Of a DNA stretch of 64,000 bases, positions 25,480 through 33,029 are shown in pieces (within the stretch, counting starts at the first letter, position 1; every line of letters starts with the position of its first letter). The stretch is from Streptacidiphilus sp. PB12-B1b. GTDB lineage: Bacteria; Actinomycetota; Actinomycetes; Streptomycetales; Streptomycetaceae. The translations under genes were made by a program, and so were the position numbers. Location of the stretch: assembly GCF_014084125.1 (NCBI RefSeq), contig NZ_CP048405.1, positions 6,510,001 to 6,574,000 on the forward strand, given 5' to 3'. The notes below the pieces were generated by a model. The model had not been told where the DNA came from. It saw only the letters and a program-made list of their open reading frames with translations, and ran no database searches.

Positions 25480-26118
25480 GTGCCCGACCCGACCCCGCCC
25501 GCCGCCGAACCGGGCGACGTTCCCGAGCCGTTCCGGCTGCCCGAGGAGAGCCTCGACCACCTGTCTGCGGCGCTGGCCGCGACCGTGGCCGAGGTCCGCC
25601 GCCACGGCAGCATCATCGACCGCCTCGACTCCGAGCCCCCCGCCCTGTTCCCCGCCACCGAAGCATCCGAGTCCTCTGCCAAGGCGGAGGGCTCGGACGC
25701 CAGGGAGGAGGCCGGCGAGGGCGGGGAGGGTCCGGCGTCGCTGTTCATCCTCGCCCTGGCCGACGACGAGTACGCCGTCGAGCTGGCGGCACTGCGCAAC
25801 TGGGTGGACCAGCTGCTGCTGCCGGCCTACGGCCGCGAGATCAGCACCACCCAGCCGTGGTGCGACCAGTGGTTCAGCGACGACCACCTCGAAGCGGTGG
25901 CGCGGCTGCACGCCCTGTGGCTGGCGTGGCAGCAGCTGACCGACACCGAGGGCGGCCTGGCCGGTCCCAGTACCTGGCACCGCGACCACCTCGGCCCCGC
26001 CTTGGCCGAACTGCGCTCCCCGGCAGGTCCGTTCGGCGCGTGCACCACCAATGCCGCCCGGACCAACCACCGCCGCCTTCCCCACCCGGGCGAGAGCGCG
26101 AAGGCGGTGGCCGCGTGA
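25480..26118 (+). CDS. DUF4913 protein
   Basis: 212 residues from GTG 25480, which has GGAG upstream; GTG 25459 would add seven residues. After a disordered acidic N-terminus, the core LAALRNWVDQLLLPAYGREI, TTQPWCDQWFSDDHLEAVAR and LHALWLAWQQLT matches DUF4913, frequent on actinobacterial plasmids and conjugative elements. Function unknown. Starts a chain of overlapping genes (GTGA/ATGA junctions) to 27990. Confidence 0.78.
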   Translation: MPDPTPPAAEPGDVPEPFRLPEESLDHLSAALAATVAEVRRHGSIIDRLDSEPPALFPATEASESSAKAEGSDAREEAGEGGEGPASLFILALADDEYAVELAALRNWVDQLLLPAYGREISTTQPWCDQWFSDDHLEAVARLHALWLAWQQLTDTEGGLAGPSTWHRDHLGPALAELRSPAGPFGACTTNAARTNHRRLPHPGESAKAVAA

Positions 26119-26876
26119 ACGGCGACCTCGAACTGCGCGAGCAGGGCCTCCAGCCGGTGGACGAGACCACCCGCGAGCTGCTGGAGGACTGGTTCGTCCC
26201 CGGCGACCTGTACGTCCTGTCGCAGTACAGCACCCGCAACGACTCCCACTCCTGGTACTGCTGCGGGGACCTGTCCATAGTCTGGGACGACGCCGGCGGC
26301 CCGCAGCTGGTGGCGATCGCGGTCGAGCGCGACCACGCCATGAACCAGATCCGCGTCACCTGCACCCGGCACGCCCTGGAGGCCGCGGCCCACGCCTGGC
26401 TCATCGAGCGCGGCTGCCCCGCCGACCCGCTGCTCTGCCATGTCGAAGAGCCGTACTACCAGCCGAGCGACGAGCAGAGCCTGCACACCGCAACGAAGCT
26501 GCGCGAGAGCGGCACCCGCTACGCCGGGGTCGACTCCTACAGCTCCAGCGGCACCGACGGCGAGGTGTGGCAGTTGGTCACCGACGCCCAGGGCGGGGAC
26601 CTGCCGGTGCGGCTGTTCGTGGAGACCTTCGGCCCCGGCCCGCTGGCCACCCTGCGTGAGGGCGCGTTCGCCGACGACGCCGCCGCCTACGACTGGCTCC
26701 ATAACCGGCCCGGCCCGCTGCCTGATCCCCCCGAGGAACTCCCGGCCGCCGACCGCCGGTGCGCGGATGCCGCGCTGGCCCGCACGCACTCGGGGCTGCC
26801 GGTGACGCTCTCGCCCGCCGGCGACGTCCAGCTGCCGCTGCCCGCCGTCGGGCTTGGCACGGGGCGGGCGCGGTGA
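26115..26876 (+). CDS. Hypothetical protein
   Basis: 253 residues from GTG 26115 within the DUF4913 stop. A folded mixed alpha/beta segment is suggested by WYCCGDLSIVWDDAGGPQLV, AAAHAWLIERGCPADPLLCH and FGPGPLATLREGAFADDAAA. No family recognised. Confidence 0.65.
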   Translation: MNGDLELREQGLQPVDETTRELLEDWFVPGDLYVLSQYSTRNDSHSWYCCGDLSIVWDDAGGPQLVAIAVERDHAMNQIRVTCTRHALEAAAHAWLIERGCPADPLLCHVEEPYYQPSDEQSLHTATKLRESGTRYAGVDSYSSSGTDGEVWQLVTDAQGGDLPVRLFVETFGPGPLATLREGAFADDAAAYDWLHNRPGPLPDPPEELPAADRRCADAALARTHSGLPVTLSPAGDVQLPLPAVGLGTGRAR

Positions 26877-27352
26877 AGGCCGTGATGGGGTTCGCCGCGC
26901 ACCCCGACGCCCTGCGCGACCTCGCTCACCTGCCCGACGGCATACGCGACCAGGCGCTGCTGCACCTGCACGACCTGGTGCGCGGCGAGCACATCGCCAA
27001 GCCCCTGGACCACAGCCTGGTCGGCTACCACAAGGTCACCCTGGGCACCGGCAACTACCGCGACAGCCACCGCCTGGTCGTGCAGTTCCGCGACGCCCCC
27101 GCCGGATCCGCCCACCGGCGCGAGGTCTACCTCGTCGCCGCCGGCCCGCGAGTGGCCTACCAGGTCTACCACAAGGCCCAACTTCGCACCGGCCGCATCA
27201 CCTTGCACCAGCGCCTGGGCGACGACCCGCAGTTCTCCGCACGCGCCAAGGCCGCGCTCTCCCGCAGCACCACCAAGCCGCCGGCCACAACCGAACCAGT
27301 ACCGGCCGCCGCCGCCCCCGTTCCCGCCCCGTCCCGGAAGGCCCACCGATGA
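26873..27352 (+). CDS. RelE/ParE-like small protein
   Basis: 159 residues from GTG 26873, overlapping the preceding stop. The first 105 residues have a RelE/ParE toxin-like pattern (HPDALRDLAHLPDGIRDQAL, then a central YHKVTLGTGNYRDSHRLVVQ and a YLVAAGPRVAYQVYHKA strand), followed by a Pro/Ala-rich tail. Neighbouring genes do not look like a classical antitoxin, so it may be a domesticated RelE-like fold. Moderate confidence in the fold, low in toxicity. Confidence 0.5.
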   Translation: MKAVMGFAAHPDALRDLAHLPDGIRDQALLHLHDLVRGEHIAKPLDHSLVGYHKVTLGTGNYRDSHRLVVQFRDAPAGSAHRREVYLVAAGPRVAYQVYHKAQLRTGRITLHQRLGDDPQFSARAKAALSRSTTKPPATTEPVPAAAAPVPAPSRKAHR

Positions 27353-27990
27353 CCGAGCCCACCACCGCCACCGCCTTGTCCTCCCGCGAGGACCTCGGCG
27401 CGCTTCTCGCCGAAGCCGCCGGCCGCGTTCACGACCTGCTGGCCGCCGAGCACCCCGTGCCAGCCTCGCGGTCCTACCTGCTGCCCGTCATCGGCATCCT
27501 CGCCCACACCCCGCAGGTCGTCGGCAAGCTGAACAAGCAGTTGGAGCGCCTGGCCGACGCCCCCGGCCCCACCACCCCGGCCGGACTGTTCGCCCTGGCC
27601 TCCTACGCCGCGGGCCTGGGCTGGCTCTCCGAGTCCCTGACCGACCTGACCGCCGCCGTCGAGCGCATCTGCGACCAGGCCGACACCGCCGCCAGCGCGG
27701 AGGCCGGCACCGAGGAGCCCGCGCCGCAGTGGGACGGCGTGCCCGAGCTGCCGGTCCTGCAGGCCGCCGCCGAGGCCGCCAACCTTCCCCTGGACGCGTA
27801 CGTGCAGGCCCTGAGCGAGAGCCTGCTGGCCGCCGAGCGAATCGACGAGGCGTGCACCGAGATCGCCGAGAGCCTGGCCAACGACGCCGCCCTGGTCCTG
27901 ACCGCCGCCGACGTGCGCCTGGACGAGGACCCCGCCGGCCTTCCCACCCTGGTGCGCACCCTGCTCGCCCGCATGCAGGTCACGCCGTGA
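27349..27990 (+). CDS. Hypothetical helical protein
   Basis: 213 residues; ATG overlaps the previous stop. Entirely alpha-helical by appearance (LGALLAEAAGRVHDLLAAEH, VGKLNKQLERLADAPG, DAYVQALSESLLAAERIDEA). Family not recognised. Confidence 0.65.
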   Translation: MTEPTTATALSSREDLGALLAEAAGRVHDLLAAEHPVPASRSYLLPVIGILAHTPQVVGKLNKQLERLADAPGPTTPAGLFALASYAAGLGWLSESLTDLTAAVERICDQADTAASAEAGTEEPAPQWDGVPELPVLQAAAEAANLPLDAYVQALSESLLAAERIDEACTEIAESLANDAALVLTAADVRLDEDPAGLPTLVRTLLARMQVTP

Positions 27991-28058
27991 ACCGCTGCCC
28001 CGCCACCCGCCTCAGCACCCGCCCCCACCACACCCGCAACCAGCCCGCGGAGACCGCC

Positions 28059-28664
28059 ATGCCCACCACCATCGCCGCCCACCGCCTCATCGAGCACCGC
28101 TTCGGCAACTCCTACACCGAGCTGCGCCGCCAGGCCGCCGCCGGCACCGGCGACCCGGCCCTCGCCGTCGTGCTCAGCCAGGCCGACGACCTGGAAGCCG
28201 CCGACCTCCAGGCCCGCGCCTCCCGCCGCCGCCTCGCCGGGGCCTGCCACGCCTACCGCGCCGACCAGCCCGAGGCCACCACCCGCCTACTCAAGCAGAC
28301 CATCGAGACCGCCCTGCACGAGGTCGACGCCAACGCCTACGCCGACGGCCTGCTCGACCTGCTCGACCTGCGCCTGCTCCTCGGCCCGGCCGACCCGGAC
28401 CAGCCCACCGCCGAACCGGCCCTGACTGACGTCGAGATCACCGACTTCGAGATCAAGGACGCCTTCGCCGACGACGAGCCCGCGCCGTTCACCCCCAACG
28501 ACGAGGAACTGCTGGAGATAGCCCGGCAGGCCACCGCCGACCTGGACCGCCTCTCGCGCGAGGTGCTGCGCGAGCGGCTGCGCCGCCGCGGCGTGCGCGC
28601 CAGCAACGTCCGCCTGGGCGCCGTGCTGCGCCTGCTGCGCACCGAGCGCCCCGACCTGGTCTGA
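28059..28664 (+). CDS. Hypothetical protein with C-terminal winged-helix-like tail
   Basis: 201 residues from ATG 28059 (GCGGAGACC upstream); GTG 27987 is an alternative that would overlap the previous gene. Helical N-terminus, an acidic linker, then SREVLRERLRRRGVRASNVR LGAVLRLLR, a helix-turn-helix-like end that resembles the tail of the DUF2637 protein at 35741-36766 (LTRKVVAEAIRGQQLPLSSA). Suggests a shared DNA-binding tail among element proteins. Confidence 0.62.
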   Translation: MPTTIAAHRLIEHRFGNSYTELRRQAAAGTGDPALAVVLSQADDLEAADLQARASRRRLAGACHAYRADQPEATTRLLKQTIETALHEVDANAYADGLLDLLDLRLLLGPADPDQPTAEPALTDVEITDFEIKDAFADDEPAPFTPNDEELLEIARQATADLDRLSREVLRERLRRRGVRASNVRLGAVLRLLRTERPDLV

Positions 28665-28711
28665 CCTCTCTCCTGGCCCGCCGCTTCTCCCTCCCGAACG
28701 GAACCGCCACC

Positions 28712-29533
28712 ATGCCTCCAACCGACACCACGGCCGCCGCCAGCGCCCAGCGCATCGAGGACGCCCTGCACCAGTTGTCCCCCTACTGGACGGTGTGGGT
28801 GCTCCAGACCGCAGCGCAGCACCACGGCCCCGTGCGCATGACCGACGTCAGCACGGCGCTGCCGTTCATCTCCGAGCAGCACGTCGGCAAGCGTCTGGGC
28901 CAGCTGCGCGACGGCGGCCTGCTCACCCAGGACCGCCCCCGCGCCCCGTACCAGGTCAGCGCCCGTGGCCAGTCCCTCACCCCGGTGTTCGACGCGCTGT
29001 CCGACTGGTCCCAGCAGCACCTCGTGCTCGGCCCGGTGGCGGCGGCCGAGCGGATCGAGGACGCCGTGCAGCGCCTGTACCTGCGCAACACCACCACCGT
29101 CGCCCAGACGCTGCAGGAGCGCGGCCCGCAGCGCCTGGTCGCGCTCGCCCAGCAGACCGGTGTGGAGACCACCCTGCTCAGCCAGCGGCTGCTGCGCATG
29201 CAGGAGGACGGCCTGCTTACTCGCACCAGCAGCGACCGCCCCGCCCCCTACGCCCTGACCCCCGCCGGCCAGGCCCTCGCCCCGGTCTACGACGCCCTCG
29301 ACCGCTGGACCGCCCCCTTCGCCCCTGGCCGCAGCGGGACGCCAGTGCAGGCCGCTGTCCGCACCCACACCGGCGTCCCGCTGCGCCCGGGGGCCGACCG
29401 CAGCGCCGCAGCGCTGCGGCGCAGCCCTGCGGCAACGAGCCTGGGGCGAAACGTTCCTGCGGCCGTCTTCAGCCACGCCCCGGTGCCGCCTGTGCCGCTG
29501 CGCGCCAACCCCGCACCGCAGCGCTCCCGCTGA
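28712..29533 (+). CDS. Tandem HxlR-like winged-helix regulator
   Basis: 273 residues. Two successive HxlR-type winged-helix domains: residues 10-100 (PYWTVWVLQTAAQHHGPVRM, HVGKRLGQLRDGGLLTQDRP, YQVSARGQSLTPVFDALSDW) and 115-205 (RLLRMQEDGLLTRTSSDRPA, YALTPAGQALAPVYDALDRW). The C-terminus is disordered. HxlR proteins normally dimerise; a fused tandem could act as a built-in dimer on an asymmetric operator. Likely regulates genes of the element. Confidence 0.75.
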   Translation: MPPTDTTAAASAQRIEDALHQLSPYWTVWVLQTAAQHHGPVRMTDVSTALPFISEQHVGKRLGQLRDGGLLTQDRPRAPYQVSARGQSLTPVFDALSDWSQQHLVLGPVAAAERIEDAVQRLYLRNTTTVAQTLQERGPQRLVALAQQTGVETTLLSQRLLRMQEDGLLTRTSSDRPAPYALTPAGQALAPVYDALDRWTAPFAPGRSGTPVQAAVRTHTGVPLRPGADRSAAALRRSPAATSLGRNVPAAVFSHAPVPPVPLRANPAPQRSR

Positions 29534-29554
29534 CCCGCTGCCCGGAGGCATCCC

Positions 29555-30040
29555 GTGTCCGAGACCAGCGAACTCGACAGCATCACCGCCCTGATCGAAT
29601 CCACCTGGGGCCGGCCCGCCGCCGAACTGGAACGCCGAGCCATCCACCGCCCGGCCGACGATCCGCTGCTGCGCGCGGCCATGCGCATGCGCGGCGCCGT
29701 TCAGCGAGCGGACTACACGATCACCGACTGCCAGCAGCAGCTCGAATCCCTGACCCGACCCGGCACCGCCCCGTCCCCCTTCGACCCGAAGCGCATCACC
29801 GAGGCCGGGATCAAGATCCAGGTGGCGCTCGGCGAAAGGCGCACCGCACTGGCTGCCGTGCACTACATCGTCGACGCGAAGACCGCCGCCCTCAACGCAC
29901 CGGCGGACCAGCAGCGGCGCGCGCAGGCCGCCACGGCGCGCAGCGACCTCGCCCCACGCCCCCTGGGCCTGTCTGCCGACGCTCCCGCCGCACCGGCCCG
30001 CTCAGCTTTCGCAGCGCCGGCCGCACGCCCGCACCGCTGA
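29555..30040 (+). CDS. Hypothetical protein
   Basis: 161 residues, GTG start after CCGGAGG. N-terminal helical region (DSITALIESTWGRPAAELER), a possible coiled coil around residues 55-105, and a Pro/Ala-rich tail. No family recognised. Confidence 0.6.
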   Translation: MSETSELDSITALIESTWGRPAAELERRAIHRPADDPLLRAAMRMRGAVQRADYTITDCQQQLESLTRPGTAPSPFDPKRITEAGIKIQVALGERRTALAAVHYIVDAKTAALNAPADQQRRAQAATARSDLAPRPLGLSADAPAAPARSAFAAPAARPHR

Positions 30041-30045
30041 ACGAA

Positions 30046-30315
30046 CTACACCTCGTCCGCGCGGTGGGCCTGCCACACCCGCGAGCCCACCGCGCGGGCC
30101 AGTTCCTCCAGCGTCATCTCCACCCGCCGGCCGTCCTCGCCGTGCTGGCGCACCACCGCGTCGTCCTCCCACTCCAGCCACGGCTCGGGGCGGGTGGGCA
30201 CCGCCCACTGCCCCTCGGCGATCATCGTGATGTCGCCCACCGTCCACGGCCTGCCCGCCGAGCGAATCTTGCGCTCCAGGCCCGCACCGTCCCAGTGCCG
30301 CACACCTCTGCCCAT
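30046..30315 (-). CDS. Hypothetical protein on the opposite strand
   Basis: 89 residues from ATG 30315. GRPWTVGDITMIAEGQWAVP and RRVEMTLEELARAVGSRVWQ look like a real conserved small protein, and codon use fits. It is the only minus-strand gene in this stretch and converges on 29555-30040. Family not recognised. Confidence 0.55.
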   Translation of the reverse strand: MGRGVRHWDGAGLERKIRSAGRPWTVGDITMIAEGQWAVPTRPEPWLEWEDDAVVRQHGEDGRRVEMTLEELARAVGSRVWQAHRADEV

Positions 30316-30523
30316 CCCGGCATCCCCCTTCGCTCGCCCGCGGCCGTTCGCCGCAGGGCAGGTACGACAACCCGGTGCGCTGATCCATTCCCGCCCGGCC
30401 TGCCCGATCGCAGTTCGCCCACGGCAGACGGCACCTCGCGGGAAAGGACTACGACCTGCTCCGACACCCATGCCAACGTACGGGTACCGGAAAAACCGCA
30501 GGTCAACGAAGGGACCGTGCACC

Positions 30524-30871
30524 GTGACCACCTCCTCCGCCCTCCTCCCCGCCACCGTCCGCCCCACTGCCACCGCCGTCGAGTGGCCCGTCGGCAACGG
30601 CACCGCCGCACCCGTGCTCGACCTCCTGACCGCCCTGGGGTGGGCCGTCGTCGCCACCCCGCTGGGCGACGCCCACGCCACCAGCCCCGACGGCCGCGCC
30701 TACCTCGCCTTCCTCCCCGAGGACCCCGCCGCCTGGGCACGCGGCACCCTGTGGACGCTCCAGGTCACCCCCGCCCACGGCCAGCCCTGGACCCAGGAGT
30801 TCGGCCACCAGGTCCCCGCCGAACTGGTCGCTGCCTTCATCGCCGCGCTCTACGGCCCCACCGGCAACTGA
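30524..30871 (+). CDS. DUF317 protein
   Basis: 115 residues from GTG 30524, ten bases after GAAGGGA. The segment AYLAFLPEDPAAWARGTLWT, QPWTQEFGHQVPAELVAAFI is the DUF317 signature, a single-copy version of a domain common on streptomycete plasmids and chromosomes ends. Function unknown. Confidence 0.72.
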   Translation: MTTSSALLPATVRPTATAVEWPVGNGTAAPVLDLLTALGWAVVATPLGDAHATSPDGRAYLAFLPEDPAAWARGTLWTLQVTPAHGQPWTQEFGHQVPAELVAAFIAALYGPTGN

Positions 30872-30920
30872 CCCGCCCTCGCCCCGCCCCACCTCATCTT
30901 CAACGACAAGGACGCACCAC

Positions 30921-31238
30921 GTGCTCAGAGCCCTCGCCCACCCGACCCTCGCGTTCGCCGTCCGCATGACCACCATCGCAGCGATCATCCTCTGCTACAC
31001 CACCCGGTACGCCATCCCCTTAGCCGAGGCTGCCTTCCTCCTCGACACCCTCGCCAGCGAGGCCCGCGAGCGCACCGTGGTCCGCGCTATCGCCGACCTC
31101 GCCGCCCACCCCGGCACCACCGCCGCCCAGATCGCCGAGCGCCTCGGTGGTGGCACCCGCGCCATCCGCCTGTTCCTCGCCGAACTCAACCGCTCCCGCA
31201 TCGCCACCCAGAGCGGCGACAACTACTCCCTGACCTGA
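30921..31238 (+). CDS. Small winged-helix protein with N-terminal hydrophobic helix
   Basis: 105 residues, GTG start. A hydrophobic segment (AFAVRMTTIAAIILCYTTRY) may be membrane-associated; the rest is a helix-turn-helix (VVRAIADLAAHPGTTAAQIA, ERLGGGTRAIRLFLAEL) in which DNA binding is likely. Regulator of unknown target. Confidence 0.55.
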   Translation: MLRALAHPTLAFAVRMTTIAAIILCYTTRYAIPLAEAAFLLDTLASEARERTVVRAIADLAAHPGTTAAQIAERLGGGTRAIRLFLAELNRSRIATQSGDNYSLT

Positions 31239-31306
31239 CCGCGCCCGTGGCCCGGCCCCGCGCCAGGCCACCCCATCCCCGCTCCCGCGAAGAATCGGAG
31301 ACCACC

Positions 31307-31510
31307 TTGCCGCTCGCCCCGATGCTCGGCCGACTGCGCCCCGGCCACGGCCGCCGCTGCACCCACCGCCACGCCCACCGCCAGTGCGACCAGCACTTCG
31401 CCTGGCGCGACCGCACCCCCGACACCCCCACCGCCAAGGCCAAGCGACACCGCGCCGCCCGCGCCGCCGACAACCGCAGCCTGCGCTGCCAGACCAAGTA
31501 CCAGCGGTAG
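31307..31510 (+). CDS. Small basic Cys/His protein
   Basis: 67 residues from TTG 31307 with CGGAG six bases upstream; ATG 31322 is the alternative. Very basic, with RRCTHRHAHRQCDQHFAW, which could bind a metal or nucleic acid. No family recognised. Confidence 0.45.
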   Translation: MPLAPMLGRLRPGHGRRCTHRHAHRQCDQHFAWRDRTPDTPTAKAKRHRAARAADNRSLRCQTKYQR

Positions 31511-31554
31511 AAGGGCCGTTCCCCATGACCCGCCGCCCCACCCCGAGGAGAACC

Positions 31555-31797
31555 GTGCCGCACATGACCGTCGGCCAACTCGCCGAAGCCATCCAGGGCC
31601 TCCTGCACCACGCAGCCCTCGACCCCGACACCCCCGTACGCGTCGCCATCAACCCCGACTTCCCGTTCGCCCACCACCTCGCCACTGGACTCCGGGTGGA
31701 CGACGGCGTCGTCTACCTCGTCGAGGACGGCCAGCACGACTACCTCCCCGCGCCCGTCACCGCCGCCCTCGACTGGGGTCGCCCCCAGCACCCCTGA
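31555..31797 (+). CDS. Hypothetical protein
   Basis: 80 residues from GTG 31555 (GAGGAG upstream) or 90 from ATG 31525. MTVGQLAEAIQGLLHHAALD, PDTPVRVAINPDFPFAHHLA and VVYLVEDGQ form a compact alpha/beta fold seen in small actinobacterial accessory proteins. Function unknown. Confidence 0.58.
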   Translation: MPHMTVGQLAEAIQGLLHHAALDPDTPVRVAINPDFPFAHHLATGLRVDDGVVYLVEDGQHDYLPAPVTAALDWGRPQHP

Positions 31798-31823
31798 CCC
31801 TGGAGGCCGCCATCACCGCTACC

Positions 31824-32183
31824 GTGCTCACCGGTACCGAGCCGTTCCCCCTCTCCTCCATCGCCACCGCCCGAATCCCCTCCGGCTACCAGGGCGTCCT
31901 GGTCCACCGCGTTCCCCACGACCTCACACGGCCGGTCACCGCCACCTGGCTCCCCGAGAACGTCCCTCTGCGCTTCGGGCAGATCCGCCTACGCTGGGAC
32001 GCCACCGCTGCGTCCGGCCGCCACGTCACCGCCCACCTCGGCCTGCACAGCACCGAGGTCCACCTCGCCACCTGGACCAGCGCCGACGAGCACTGGCCCG
32101 CGCTGATCCGCCCCACCCTCCACGAGGTCAGCGGCCTGTGCGCGGCCCTACGGCTGGCCACCACCGCCCTCGCCCACCACTGA
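31824..32183 (+). CDS. Hypothetical protein
   Basis: 119 residues from GTG 31824 after TGGAGG. Mostly beta-strand pattern (GYQGVLVHRVPHDL, LRFGQIRLRWDATA, HVTAHLGLHSTEVHLATW) with a final helix. No family recognised. Last gene of the plus-strand accessory train; a strong hairpin follows within 15 bases. Confidence 0.58.
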   Translation: MLTGTEPFPLSSIATARIPSGYQGVLVHRVPHDLTRPVTATWLPENVPLRFGQIRLRWDATAASGRHVTAHLGLHSTEVHLATWTSADEHWPALIRPTLHEVSGLCAALRLATTALAHH

Positions 32184-32195
32184 CCCTCACCACGA

Positions 32196-32226
32196 AGAGC
32201 CGCCACACCCACGGTGTGGCGGCTCT
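32196..32226. terminator. Hairpin terminator of the plus-strand gene train
   Basis: Perfect 14-bp stem AGAGCCGCCACACC / GGTGTGGCGGCTCT around the loop CAC, directly after the last gene. Confidence 0.88.
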
Positions 32227-32259
32227 CTCGCGCCTCCAGCTGCTGGCTCTGTTCACGAG

Positions 32260-32537
32260 AACTGGGTTTTCGACGGGATCGACGACGTGGACGTCGAGGC
32301 GGTGACCGCATTGTTCGGTACGGTCGAGGTGGTAGCGCGGGGACCGAAGGAGGTGGCGTCGCGCTCGCCCGCCCAGTGCTCGGCGGGTTCTGGCTTGGCG
32401 AAGCGGCGGACGCCGAAGGGGGCTGCCGCGTACGACACCCCGGGAAAGCGGTTGATACCGCGTGTGACCAGTCCGTCGAAGCAGGTCGTGCCCGATTTTT
32501 TAGCACGGCGACCCGAACTGGGGAAGGGATTCCCCGG
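32260..32537 (+). pseudogene. Possible N-terminal scrap of an ISL3-type transposase; otherwise empty
   Basis: In one frame from about 32260: NWVFDGIDDVDVEAVTALFG, TVEVVARGPKEVA, then a degraded CSAGSG. This resembles the start of ISL3/IS204-family transposases, where a beta-rich N-terminus leads into a zinc knuckle. No catalytic domain follows and no terminal repeats were found. The rest of the interval to 32537 holds no gene. Confidence 0.35.
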
Positions 32538-32921
32538 TCACAGGCTGAAACCGGCGAAGGTGCCGTCGAAGCCGAGGGCTGTAAGGGCTGCCTGGACGCT
32601 GGGGTATTGGGCGAGGGTGGGGATCAGGACGAGGGCGTCGAAGTCGGCGCGGGCGAGTTCGGGCTCGTGCCACTGGTGGCCGCAGCGGCAGATGATCCAG
32701 ACGTTGTTGTGCTGGTTGATCAGGAGCCAGTCCTGTCTGGCGCGGTCGGCGGGGCAGATGACGGGTATGCCGCGCAGGTCCATGGCATAGGGGTATGTCA
32801 GGCAGCGGACCGCGTCGGGGCCGGCCGGAGGCTCAGCCTCGTAGCGCACCTGGAGGTCCAGGTCGCTGCCGGTGTCCGGCTGGATGCTGGTGGACTGAGT
32901 GGTGTCGATAGCTCTGCTCAT
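32538..32921 (-). CDS. Hypothetical protein with CxCxH motif
   Basis: 127 residues. NVWIICRCGHQWHEPELA contains Cys and His that could form a small metal site. N-terminus polar, remainder mixed alpha/beta. Lies just downstream of the relaxase gene on the same strand but separated by about 110 bases. Family not recognised. Confidence 0.55.
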   Translation of the reverse strand: MSRAIDTTQSTSIQPDTGSDLDLQVRYEAEPPAGPDAVRCLTYPYAMDLRGIPVICPADRARQDWLLINQHNNVWIICRCGHQWHEPELARADFDALVLIPTLAQYPSVQAALTALGFDGTFAGFSL

Positions 32922-33029
32922 AGCGATTCCCCGTTCGTAGTCGTTCAGGTCCTGCCGTATCAGCAGGTCGGGCGCGGTGTCCAGGGTTTTCCGGGTGGGG
33001 GCGGGCGGGACTGGCCGCCCCCCACCCGG

